Numbered from the stretch's first letter, positions 1-6,678 are shown. The stretch is 6,971 nt of DNA from Candidatus Acetothermia bacterium (GCA_003551325.1 PUMK01000207.1:1-6971); one strand, 5' to 3'. Numbers and translations: made by a program. Notes: generated by a model not told the origin, from the letters alone.

Positions 1-572
1 GAAGCCTCGACCAACGTGGGATCCTGAGCCTCCCACGCTACGTTCACGAATCGGGCTACCACGGGCGCATTGTAGAACGCGTGCGCCAGGACGATGGCCC
101 AGAGGGAATACAGCACCCGCAGCGGCGGTTCAGAAAGGCCAAACACGCTCATGAGTGCGCGGTTGAGGTGGCCTGCGTGGCCGAAGAACAGCACGAACCC
201 CAAGGCCACGGTGATCGGCGGCAGCACGAACGGGACCAACGTCAGCGCACGCAGCGCTGTCTTGCCAGGGAAGCTGTACCTGGTGAGCAGCCACCCAAAG
301 GGGAAGCCGAGAGCCAAGCTCAGCAGCGTGGACAACAGTGCCTGCTCAAGCGTGAACCTGAGCAGGTGACGGATGTAGCCGTCAGCGAGGACATCCCTTA
401 TTGGGTTCAGCGACCATGTTCCGTCCAGTTGCAATCCTTGGCGCAGCACCTCCCACAGTGGGCCGAAAAAACCCACGGCCAGCAGGCCAAGAGGTGCCAA
501 CGCCAAGGTCCAACCGAGCAGTCGGTGGGTGTTCAGCGTCCCACCACGATCTCTTGCCACGTGCTGATCCAT
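1..572 (-). CDS. thiP: ThiP-like thiamine ABC transporter permease, N-terminal part (runs off left edge)
   Basis: Inner-membrane permease of the thiamine/TPP importer, the partner of ThiB. About 190 residues are visible without a stop. They include a first membrane span (LLGWTLALAPLGLLAVGFF), a periplasmic segment with LWEVLRQG, then the hydrophobic stretches ALLSTLLSLALGFPFGWLL and LTLVPFVLPPITVALGFVLF. The segment VLPPITVALG and the later LAHAFYNAPVVARFV are typical of the first half of ThiP and related iron/thiamine permeases, which usually have about 530 residues and two fused permease halves. Only the first third is present; the 3' end is outside the window. The start is uncertain. The ATG at 572 overlaps thiB by 40 nt and has a weak GGAG about 12 nt upstream; a GTG at 560 is in the same frame. 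Overlap with thiB implies translational coupling. A thiQ ATPase is expected further left. The family call is firm and rests on motifs plus thiB adjacency. Confidence 0.88.
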   Translation of the reverse strand, partial: MDQHVARDRGGTLNTHRLLGWTLALAPLGLLAVGFFGPLWEVLRQGLQLDGTWSLNPIRDVLADGYIRHLLRFTLEQALLSTLLSLALGFPFGWLLTRYSFPGKTALRALTLVPFVLPPITVALGFVLFFGHAGHLNRALMSVFGLSEPPLRVLYSLWAIVLAHAFYNAPVVARFVNVAWEAQDPTLVEA

Positions 573-1561
573 GTTGCGAGCTGCTCTCCGATGAGCTCAA
601 GGTCTGGGTACACGGGAACATCAGGCACCACAGCGTATGTTTCGAAGTCCTCCGGTAGCGTGACGGCCGCGTTGGCGGGGAACATCCACTGCGTTGTAGG
701 GATGAGCACCTGGATGTCCTCGGAGAGGACGATATCCAGGAGTGCATGGGCAAGCTCCGTTTTCTCGGTCGTGCGCACGAGACCCATGTACTCTACCTGA
801 CGGCACGCCTGTCCCTCGAGCGTCAACACACGGTAGCGAACATCTCCGAAGACAATCTTGGCATATGCTTCATCGGTGGAATAGGAGATCACAATCGGAG
901 CCTCCCCCGCTTCGAACATCTCGAAGGATTCCGTCCAACCGCTTGTGACCGTCAGCACGTTCGGCAGGAGTGCGCGCCAGAAGTCGGGCCACGCATCGCC
1001 GAACCGATCGACGGTCCATGCGAGAAATGACAGTCCCGGGGACGCCATGCGCGGATCCTGCAGGATGATCTTGTCCTTGAGCTCTGGCCGTAGAAGATCC
1101 TCGAAGCTTTGAGGGATGTGTGCCTCGGGCAGAGCATGCTCATCATAGATGAACGTCACGTATCCGTAGTCAAAGGGGACCACGAAAGCATCGTCCATCA
1201 GGCGAAGCTCTTGGGGGACGTGTTCAAGGTTGGAGAGCCGTTCTGACTCGAGGGGCCTGAACACCTCATTGGCCAGCGCTCTGGGGATCTCCACATCGGC
1301 GGTACCCAGAAGCACATCCGCTGTGGGGAGGCCAAGCGCCAGTTCCCCGATGACCCGGGCCAGCATCTCCGAGGAGTCCCCTGGAGCGATCCACACGAGA
1401 TCGACGCCAGGATGAGCTTCCTCGAAGGCCTCCTTGATCGCCTGAGCTGGCCCCCAGGCGACGAAGGAGTCGTACGTGTACACCACAAGCTGCTCCGCCG
1501 TCGCAGAGACGCCACAGAGCGACACCGTCAACATCAACACCACACACATTGCCTTCATCAT
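533..1561 (-). CDS. thiB: Thiamine/TPP-binding periplasmic protein of an ABC importer
   Basis: Captures thiamine, TMP or TPP in the periplasm and delivers it to ThiP. The 342-residue length is close to E. coli ThiB. Residues 1-22 form a signal peptide with probable cleavage after SATA; C16 lies in VSLC, a poor lipobox, so the protein is probably soluble. ThiB motifs appear in order: YTYDSF (28-33), VPFDYGY (128-134), QDPR...SPGL (168-177), SGWTESF (207-213), ISYSTDEAY (225-233), IPTTQWMFPAN (287-297) and WISTWQ (331-336). The aromatic residues W209, Y227, Y233 and W292 have the same spacing as the ligand-contacting W197, Y215, Y221 and W280 of E. coli ThiB (recalled numbering), which supports true thiamine binding over iron binding. 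The first ATG overlaps the upstream stop as ATGA. A second ATG at 1558 sits better behind GGGAGGG (6 nt instead of 3) and may be the real start. Confidence 0.95.
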   Translation of the reverse strand: MMKAMCVVLMLTVSLCGVSATAEQLVVYTYDSFVAWGPAQAIKEAFEEAHPGVDLVWIAPGDSSEMLARVIGELALGLPTADVLLGTADVEIPRALANEVFRPLESERLSNLEHVPQELRLMDDAFVVPFDYGYVTFIYDEHALPEAHIPQSFEDLLRPELKDKIILQDPRMASPGLSFLAWTVDRFGDAWPDFWRALLPNVLTVTSGWTESFEMFEAGEAPIVISYSTDEAYAKIVFGDVRYRVLTLEGQACRQVEYMGLVRTTEKTELAHALLDIVLSEDIQVLIPTTQWMFPANAAVTLPEDFETYAVVPDVPVYPDLELIGEQLATWISTWQEIVVGR

Positions 1562-2562
1562 GATCCCTCCCTACTACGCGTTCCGGGGTTGAGGGTTGAA
1601 TTCCAGAAGGGGTCTTCATCGGGGGCGTCGAGCGATGCGATCGCACCGTGGCTGCGCGTAAACGACGCCCGTTCCTCAAGCACCTCTCCCACCACGCGGA
1701 AACCTAGGTTCTCGAGTGACCTAAGCGCAGTGGGAGGCGCCACGGCGAGAAGGGTCCCGCAGCTCGTCACCTCCCATGGCGAGAGGCCTGAGAGCTTCAG
1801 GATCTCCTCCACAAGAGGGTCGACGGACAGAGCGTCCATATCAAGCAGCACACCTCGATCCATTGCCAGGGCCAGTTCTTGGGAAGCACCCAGGATTCCC
1901 CCCTCGGTGACATCGTGCATACAACGCAGCTCGCCGATCCGTGAGGCTTGGGTCGCGATCTTCAGAGACGAGAGTTGGTCGAAGCACTGCTCTGCCCAGG
2001 TGAGGCGGTCGGGCGAGGCGGAACACGGGTGGAGCAACGTCAGGAGCACGGCTGCCTCCAGCCCAGGTGAGCCCGAAAGCATCAGCATGTCGCCGGGTTC
2101 TGCTGTTGAAGGAAGGCGCAGCAAAGCACGTGCTCCTGTGCCGATGGCCGTTGCTCCACCGACCCAGGGGAATGCTGCCTCGGCATAGCGAGCGGTGTGC
2201 CCAGCGATGATCTGTACGTCGAATCGGTCAGCTTCGCAGCGGAATGCATCCAGAAGCTCGCTTAGTGCAGCATCGGGCAGGTCCTCAGGGAGAGACCAAC
2301 TCGCGGTGAGATAAGCGGGGGGGAGGCCGGACACGGCCACGTCGACCGTCACCAGATGGAACGCGAGCCAGGCTGAGCGCGCCATGCCCAGTGCGGGCGA
2401 AACGGCGAGCGGATCGCAGGCGGTTACAAGCACGTGCTGCTCATCCAGCGCTATCGCCGCGAAGTCTCCTCCCACCCGGGGGCCCCACAGGACCTCTTGC
2501 CCGGTTGCCAGGCCGTTCAACACGCGATCCTCAAGTAACCTCCGCGATACCTTACCCGCCAT
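1558..2562 (-). CDS. PurM/HypE-like (AIR synthase-related) protein of unknown function in the thiamine operon
   Basis: A 334-residue member of the PurM/SelD/HypE/ThiL ATP-binding superfamily with no assigned reaction. Superfamily landmarks appear in order: GGD near 31-33 (the GDD site of ThiL), D50 in TACDPLAV, D74 in TVDVAVSG, GHT at 121-123 (GGD in ThiL), the PGD..LSG segment at 156-164, MHDVTEGGI at 215-223 (HypE-type DPTRGG region) and SCGTLLAVAP at 267-276. The MHDxTEGG form and GHT resemble the archaeal and bacterial AIR-synthase-related group often annotated as HypE-like. It is not a classical HypE, because the C-terminus ends PGTRSREGS without the carbamoyl-accepting cysteine motif, and no hyp genes are nearby. 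It overlaps thiL by 11 nt and thiB by 4 nt, so it is expressed with them under the TPP riboswitch. A role in thiamine phosphate metabolism is inferred from position only. The start is ATG behind a modest GGGGGT, 7 nt away. Confidence 0.85.
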   Translation of the reverse strand: MAGKVSRRLLEDRVLNGLATGQEVLWGPRVGGDFAAIALDEQHVLVTACDPLAVSPALGMARSAWLAFHLVTVDVAVSGLPPAYLTASWSLPEDLPDAALSELLDAFRCEADRFDVQIIAGHTARYAEAAFPWVGGATAIGTGARALLRLPSTAEPGDMLMLSGSPGLEAAVLLTLLHPCSASPDRLTWAEQCFDQLSSLKIATQASRIGELRCMHDVTEGGILGASQELALAMDRGVLLDMDALSVDPLVEEILKLSGLSPWEVTSCGTLLAVAPPTALRSLENLGFRVVGEVLEERASFTRSHGAIASLDAPDEDPFWNSTLNPGTRSREGS

Positions 2563-3403
2563 GGTTGTACCCCCGATTCTGAAGCGGTCGTTCCCCGTCG
2601 GTTTGCACGATGGTGATGCCGTGGGGGACAGTCTCGCCGATCACTGTCCCAAAGTCGGGATGGAATGCTTGTTCGGATATGGTGAACAAGAGTTCGAAGT
2701 CCTCTCCGTAGTCCAGTGCGGGTGTGTGAAGTCCATCGATCCAGGGGATCCGGTGAGCGTAGATACGAAACCCGACGCGGGACGCTTTGGCAAGGAGGTG
2801 CACGGAGTGGGCAAGCCCGTCGGAGATGTCGATCATGCATGTCGCCTGATGGACAAGCTTCGGACCCAGTTCCGTCCGCGGCACGAACCTGAGGAGCGTG
2901 TTTGCCTCGTCATGCTGACCCGTGCTCAGAAGCTCCATCGCCCGAGCCGTTGCCCCCAGTGGGCCCGACACGCACAGGAGATCGCCCACGCGCGCGCCCT
3001 GCCTAAGGATGGGTTGGGCACACTCCCCCAGCGCACACGACGTCAGGAACAACTCCTGTGAGGTGTCGAGGTCCCCTCCCGAGAGTTCCCCCCCCGCCTG
3101 TCGACAACAGGCTTGCGCACCTGACAGCACCTCGTCCACAAACGAGGTGTCCAGCGAAGGGGCCGACAACCCCAACAACACCAACAATGGGCGGGCACCC
3201 ATCGCCGCCACATCGGACAGTGACACGGCCACCGATCGCCAGCCGATTGTGTATGGGGTAGTGCCTAAGGGGAAGTCGGCGTCACGGTGCAGCATATCCA
3301 TTGACAGGACGAGGTAGCTGCCGCCCCACGGGAGAACGGCGCAATCATCCCCAGCCTTGGGGACAGTTCGGGCAATGCGCTCAAGGAGTTGCCACTCGTC
3401 CAT
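2552..3403 (-). CDS. thiL: Thiamine-monophosphate kinase
   Basis: Phosphorylates thiamine monophosphate with ATP to thiamine pyrophosphate, the last step of cofactor synthesis, in the cytoplasm. From the ATG at 3403 it has 283 residues, somewhat shorter than the usual 300-330. The ThiL signature is complete: GDDCAV (18-23), SMDM..DADF (34-44), the conserved SLSDVAAMGA (61-70), SGGD (108-111), IDISDGL (191-197), DYGEDFELL (231-239) and the C-terminal RGYNHG (277-282). The acidic metal/ATP-binding residues D19, D20, D36, D64, D111, D195 and the GED motif are intact, so an active enzyme is expected. An upstream in-frame ATG at 3427 adds eight residues (MPGSGVGA). The start at 3403 is preferred because MDEWQLLERI aligns with the usual ThiL N-terminus and GGGAG precedes it, although that site is very close (2 nt). 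It is the first gene after the TPP riboswitch. Confidence 0.95.
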   Translation of the reverse strand: MDEWQLLERIARTVPKAGDDCAVLPWGGSYLVLSMDMLHRDADFPLGTTPYTIGWRSVAVSLSDVAAMGARPLLVLLGLSAPSLDTSFVDEVLSGAQACCRQAGGELSGGDLDTSQELFLTSCALGECAQPILRQGARVGDLLCVSGPLGATARAMELLSTGQHDEANTLLRFVPRTELGPKLVHQATCMIDISDGLAHSVHLLAKASRVGFRIYAHRIPWIDGLHTPALDYGEDFELLFTISEQAFHPDFGTVIGETVPHGITIVQTDGERPLQNRGYNHGG

Positions 3404-3438
3404 CGCTCCCACACCCGACCCAGGCATGGGATTGGCCT

Positions 3439-3537
3439 GCGGTAGGTAACCTCCCTACGCTGGCATGACCCAGGTCAGGTTCCAGGGGTCGAGGCACGTG
3501 CCTCCTCTCAGCCAGCCAGGCTCCCCCGGTTACCGCC
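3439..3537 (-). promoter_or_regulatory. TPP riboswitch (THI box) controlling the thiamine operon
   Basis: On the minus strand a full THI-box aptamer can be read. P1 is formed by GGTAACC (3528-3534) and GGTTACC (3445-3451), extended by GCGG/CCGC with a two-base bulge. P2 pairs a G run (about 3523-3527) with GACCCC. P3 is AGCC/GGCT followed by the conserved GGCTGAGAGG. A P3a arm is formed by the palindrome GAGGCACGTGCCTC (3491-3504). The pyrophosphate-sensing half is nearly consensus: GAACCTGACCTGGGTCATG, then CCAGCGTAGGGA. TPP binding normally lowers expression of the downstream genes. No U-tract terminator is seen between the aptamer and thiL, which favours control of translation over termination, but the expression platform is not resolved. 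Confidence 0.97.
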
Positions 3538-3541
3538 TTTC

Positions 3542-3569
3542 ATTATACGATGGCGATGAAGCATGCCAA
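3542..3569 (-). promoter_or_regulatory. Sigma70-like promoter for the thiamine operon
   Basis: The minus strand carries TTGGCA (3564-3569; 5 of 6 matches to TTGACA), a 16-nt spacer and a perfect TATAAT (3542-3547). Transcription would start near 3535-3537, at the first bases of riboswitch helix P1, so the leader consists essentially of the aptamer. The match quality and placement directly before a riboswitch make this a convincing prediction, though it is not experimentally shown. Confidence 0.82.
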
Positions 3570-3607
3570 GGTGTGGTGAGCGTTGCTCAGATCAGCATGG
3601 CGCGTGT

Positions 3608-4432
3608 TCAGCCCTTCAGCGCGCCAGCCATGAGTCCGCGCAGGAAGAAGCGACCCAGCACGATGTACACGATCACGGTGGGCAGGGCGGCCAGTAGAGC
3701 ACCGGCCATCTGCACATTCCACTCCACGACGCGGGCGCCAGCAAGGTTCTGAAGCGCTACGGTGACAGGCCAGAAGCGTGGTTCAGTGAGGGCGACGGCG
3801 AACAGGAAATCGTTCCACAACGATGTGAACTGCCAGATGATGGTCACCGCGAACCCAGGGATCGCGATGGGAAGCATGATGTACCTGTAGATCCCCAGAA
3901 CCCCTGCCCCGTCGATGCTTGCCGAGTCCAACACTTCGTCGGGCACCGTGGCGAAGTAGTTGCGGAAGATGAGCGTGGTGATGGGGATACCGTACACGAT
4001 GTGTGTGAGGATTAGCCCTGGCAGCCCACCGTAGAGGTTGACCTCCTGCATGAACCGCACCAGCGGGATGAGCACGCTCTGATAGGGGATGAACATGCCG
4101 AACAGCATCGCACCGAACACGAAGTTCGAGCCGCGGAAGCGCCACTTAGAGAGCACATAGCCGTTCAGCGATCCCAGAAACGCTGATCCCAATGCGCCCA
4201 ACACCGCAACGATCAGACTGTTCAGGAGATTCCCGGAGAGCACGTTGAACGCCGCCACGAAGTTGTCCAAGCTGATTGCCTGTGGGAGGTGCCACATCCT
4301 TGGCAGGCTCACCTCAGCAAAGGGTTTGAGGCCGGTGACGAGCATGACGTAGACTGGCATGAGGAAGAAGCCCGCTGCGATAACGAGGAACGCATACTGC
4401 CAGAAGCGTGCTGCCCTAAGCCTCGCGGTCAT
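3608..4432 (-). CDS. Carbohydrate ABC transporter permease, MalG type (second permease)
   Basis: One of two inner-membrane subunits forming the sugar channel. From the ATG at 4432 it has 274 residues, normal for MalG-type permeases. A hydrophobic first span lies at 13-33, with further spans near 70-90, 102-125, 138-157, 193-215 and 243-262. The cytoplasmic EAA loop that docks the ATPase is at 166-192, with key parts EVLDSASIDGAG and IYRYIMLPIAIP. WNDFLFA (206-212) and the C-terminal RFFLRGLMAGALKG are typical of the family. The start overlaps the first permease's stop as ATGA and follows GGGAGGT at 6 nt, so a longer in-frame upstream reading (to 4852) is discarded. The operon ends here with no ATPase gene. 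The substrate follows from the binding protein and is probably a hexose or related sugar. Confidence 0.95.
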   Translation of the reverse strand: MTARLRAARFWQYAFLVIAAGFFLMPVYVMLVTGLKPFAEVSLPRMWHLPQAISLDNFVAAFNVLSGNLLNSLIVAVLGALGSAFLGSLNGYVLSKWRFRGSNFVFGAMLFGMFIPYQSVLIPLVRFMQEVNLYGGLPGLILTHIVYGIPITTLIFRNYFATVPDEVLDSASIDGAGVLGIYRYIMLPIAIPGFAVTIIWQFTSLWNDFLFAVALTEPRFWPVTVALQNLAGARVVEWNVQMAGALLAALPTVIVYIVLGRFFLRGLMAGALKG

Positions 4433-5331
4433 CGCTCCACCTCCCTGCGCAGGCTGTGTCGGAGGTAGGGGATGACCAACAGCGACACCAGGATAAACAG
4501 GATCACCGCGATGGCTGCTCCGCGGCCGAAACGAAGCCCCCTGAACGTGGTGAACCACATGTTCATCGCCGGCACCTCCACCGAGAAGCCTCGCCCTCCT
4601 TCTGGCGAGATGGCCATGATGAGGTCGAAGATCTTGAGCGAGATGTGGCCCAAGATGACGACTGCCCCCAAGGTCACCGGGCGCAGCAGGGGAAGGACCA
4701 CACGACGGTAGATCTGCCATTCGCTTGCCCCGTCCACGCGCGCTGACTCCCTCAGCTGTTCGGGGATCCCGCGGATGCCGGCGAGGTAGAGCGCCATGAC
4801 GTACCCAGAGAGCTGCCAGGTGGCGGCCAGAGCGATCGCCACCATGCCCCACTGGGGATGCATATGCCAGGGGTTTGCCAGGGCGCCCAGTCCCACCTCA
4901 TGCAACAGCAAGTTGAGGCCGGTGAGCCGCGTTCCCTCAGTTACGGGGTTGAGAAGCCACCGCCACACCACGCCCGTGACCACAAACGAGATGGCCATGG
5001 GAAAGAGGAAGATCGTGCGGAAGAAGGTTTCCCCCCGTAAGCTGCGGTCGAGCAGGATGGCAAGCCCGAGACCCAGCAGCAGGCATACGGCGATGAACAC
5101 CACAGTAAACACTGCTGTGTTCCACATGTTGGTCTGAAAACGGTCTTGCTGGAACAGGGTCATGAAGTTGTCAAACCCGACAAACGTGTAGTCGGGCATG
5201 ATGCCTCGCCATCTGGAGACGGAGACACGTGCCGTCCAACCCACGAAACCGTATACGAAAACACCGATTGTCAACGCCGATGGGACGAGGAGGGCGAGTG
5301 CCCCCAGTCGGTCTCTGCGCTTTCGTCTCAT
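4429..5331 (-). CDS. Carbohydrate ABC transporter permease, MalF type (first permease)
   Basis: Inner-membrane channel subunit pairing with the MalG-type protein encoded next. From the ATG at 5331 it has 300 residues. A basic start (MRRKRRDR) precedes a span at about 11-33; further spans lie near 72-95, 105-127, 161-185, 218-240 and 271-289, giving six. The EAA loop at 191-218 reads EQLRESARVDGA...IYRRVVLPLLRP, a good match to the family and the contact site for the ATPase. An in-frame GTG at 5358 would add nine residues but lies inside the left arm of the strong hairpin and upstream of the Shine-Dalgarno GGAGGG (5342-5347, 10 nt from the ATG), so 5331 is preferred. Its 3' end overlaps the next permease by 4 nt. 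It resembles the MalF/UgpA/GtsB group; the exact sugar is not readable from this protein. Confidence 0.95.
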   Translation of the reverse strand: MRRKRRDRLGALALLVPSALTIGVFVYGFVGWTARVSVSRWRGIMPDYTFVGFDNFMTLFQQDRFQTNMWNTAVFTVVFIAVCLLLGLGLAILLDRSLRGETFFRTIFLFPMAISFVVTGVVWRWLLNPVTEGTRLTGLNLLLHEVGLGALANPWHMHPQWGMVAIALAATWQLSGYVMALYLAGIRGIPEQLRESARVDGASEWQIYRRVVLPLLRPVTLGAVVILGHISLKIFDLIMAISPEGGRGFSVEVPAMNMWFTTFRGLRFGRGAAIAVILFILVSLLVIPYLRHSLRREVER

Positions 5332-5341
5332 GCCTCCGTCT

Positions 5342-5347
5342 CCCTCC
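5342..5347 (-). promoter_or_regulatory. Ribosome binding site of the first permease
   Basis: GGAGGG on the minus strand lies 10 nt before the ATG at 5331. It sits immediately downstream of the hairpin at 5349-5381, so it stays single-stranded when the hairpin forms. It decides the start against the in-frame GTG at 5358. A second GGAGG at 5333-5337 is only 1 nt from the ATG and too close to be used. Confidence 0.6.
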
Positions 5348-5348
5348 A

Positions 5349-5381
5349 GGGGAGGCACGGGCCGTGGGCCCGTGCCTCCCC
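5349..5381 (-). repeat. Perfect 15-bp inverted repeat (intercistronic mRNA hairpin)
   Basis: The arms GGGGAGGCACGGGCC (5349-5363) and GGCCCGTGCCTCCCC (5367-5381) are exact reverse complements separated by GTG. The repeat starts 19 nt after the binding-protein stop and ends just before the permease ribosome binding site. No T-run follows on the minus strand, so it is not a standard intrinsic terminator. Hairpins in this position after binding-protein genes (as between malE and malF) commonly protect the upstream message from 3' decay and lower expression of the permeases. That role is inferred here; the pairing itself is seen directly. Confidence 0.85.
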
Positions 5382-5400
5382 GTGACGAACTGAACGCACG

Positions 5401-6654
5401 CTACTCGAGCGCTTCCTCTGCTGCCGAGACCAAGTCGCGATGGAGTGTGTCCACACTGCGGTGCGCGACGAACGAGCCCACCGCGCTGATGAAGTCGTCC
5501 ATCCACTCAGGAGAGGCCGCCGCGCCGTGCTGCAAGCTGGGTACGATGGCATCCTGAGCGAAGTCATCCATGGCTGATTCCTGATACACGTCGTACACAG
5601 CTCGGTCGGCATCCACACGAGCGGAGATCGAACCCTTGATGGGGTTGAACGCGTCTTGCCCCTCGCGTGTGCCTACCGTGCGGAGCCAGGCGATGACGAC
5701 ATCGCGGTCCGGTGCATCCTTCGGAAGCACAAACGTGTCCGAAAGCGCTTGGAATGCGCCGGCACTGCCCGGAGTTGGAGCCCAACCGTACTCCACCCCA
5801 GGTGTCCAGCCTTGGGCCATGAAGTACCCGTGTGCCCAGTCACCCATGATGTTCATCGCCGCGTCACCGCTCACCACGAGTGCGCTCGCCTCGTCCCAGG
5901 ACAGGGCCGGTGCATCCTCGTTCACGTAGTTGAGCATGCGGTCAAAGTAGTCCAGTGCCAGTCTGACGGAGGCGGTGTTCCAACTCGTGGTGCCGTCCCA
6001 CAGACCCGTGTAGGCGCTAGGGCTCAGCACTCCGAGGAGCACCGTCTCCAGGAGGTGCACAACCGTCCAGGTCTCCCCGAGGGCCAGCGGGATGATCCCC
6101 GCAGCTTTCAGCTTGTCGGCCGTCCGGAAGAAGTCGCCCATGGAGACTGGTGCCTCAAGCCCGTGTTCTTCGAAGATCCCCTTGTTGTACCACAGGACGT
6201 TGCTGCGGTGGATGTTCACCGGCACGTTCCAGTATTCACCATCGAAGCGAAGCATCTCAAGCAGGGGCTCTGGGAAAACATCAACCCATCCCTCTTCCTC
6301 GTAGATGAACGTGATGGGCTCCAGGAAGCCGGGCCGAGCGTATGGGTCAATGGTACCCGCACCGGCGTGCACCTGGAATGTCCCCGGTGGCCTCCCGCCG
6401 ACGATGCGGGAGATGAGCACTGCTCGGGCCGCAATCCCAGCGCCACCCGAGATCGAGGCGTCGATAAGCGAGACGTAGGGGTACCGCGCCCGGAACACTT
6501 CGTACAGCGCATCCATGGCTTCCTTCTCGCCGCCTGCTGTCCACCAGTGGACGATCTCCAGCGTACCTGCCAGATCCTCGTCCACTGCCCAACCTGTTGT
6601 TCCCACACCGATGAGCAGTCCTGCAACTGTCAGCCAGACCAACAGCTTTCGCAT
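5401..6654 (-). CDS. Extracellular sugar-binding protein of an ABC importer (family 1, glucose/mannose-binding-like)
   Basis: Periplasmic receptor that binds a sugar and presents it to the two permeases encoded downstream. It has 417 residues, typical of the family. A signal peptide spans about 1-23, ending TGWA before VDEDL; no lipobox is present. The mature protein matches, from memory, the Thermus glucose/mannose-binding protein and GtsA-type proteins at several conserved sites: HWW (36-38), SGGAGIAARAV (69-79), FQVHAG (93-98), NIHRSNVLWY (148-157), ALGETW (191-196), MGDWAHGY (270-277), FNPIKGSISAR (336-346) and QHGAA (375-379). These include many of the aromatic and polar residues lining the sugar pocket in that group, so glucose or a related hexose is a reasonable guess, though not proven. 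Translation starts at an ATG 9 nt after a strong AAGGAGG. It follows the LacI-type gene closely and probably is its target. Confidence 0.95.
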   Translation of the reverse strand: MRKLLVWLTVAGLLIGVGTTGWAVDEDLAGTLEIVHWWTAGGEKEAMDALYEVFRARYPYVSLIDASISGGAGIAARAVLISRIVGGRPPGTFQVHAGAGTIDPYARPGFLEPITFIYEEEGWVDVFPEPLLEMLRFDGEYWNVPVNIHRSNVLWYNKGIFEEHGLEAPVSMGDFFRTADKLKAAGIIPLALGETWTVVHLLETVLLGVLSPSAYTGLWDGTTSWNTASVRLALDYFDRMLNYVNEDAPALSWDEASALVVSGDAAMNIMGDWAHGYFMAQGWTPGVEYGWAPTPGSAGAFQALSDTFVLPKDAPDRDVVIAWLRTVGTREGQDAFNPIKGSISARVDADRAVYDVYQESAMDDFAQDAIVPSLQHGAAASPEWMDDFISAVGSFVAHRSVDTLHRDLVSAAEEALE

Positions 6655-6663
6655 GTCCTCGTT

Positions 6664-6670
6664 CCTCCTT
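6664..6670 (-). promoter_or_regulatory. Strong ribosome binding site of the sugar-binding protein
   Basis: AAGGAGG on the minus strand lies 9 nt before the ATG at 6654. It is the best Shine-Dalgarno match in the window and fits the high output usually needed for a binding protein. Confidence 0.85.
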
Positions 6671-6678
6671 GTTCGCGC

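Noticed and set aside
81..800. 239-codon open frame on the plus strand
   Set aside because: Antisense to thiP and thiB, whose protein motifs are unmistakable; its own translation is low-complexity Gln/Arg-rich.
1412..2188. 258-codon open frame on the plus strand
   Set aside because: Antisense to thiB and the PurM-like gene; composition is Ser/Arg/Pro-rich with no domain pattern.
1558..2562. Naming this gene hypE
   Set aside because: It lacks the C-terminal cysteine motif required for HypE function, no other hydrogenase maturation gene is nearby, and the context is thiamine metabolism.
3577..3589. Short dyad TGAGC-GTT-GCTCA as a terminator of the importer operon
   Set aside because: Only a 5-bp stem with no T-run on the minus strand.
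4433..4852. 140-codon N-terminal extension of the second permease
   Set aside because: Translation is Arg/His/Pro/Gly-rich and overlaps the first permease out of frame. The ATG at 4432 has a good ribosome binding site, ATGA coupling and the family's normal N-terminus.
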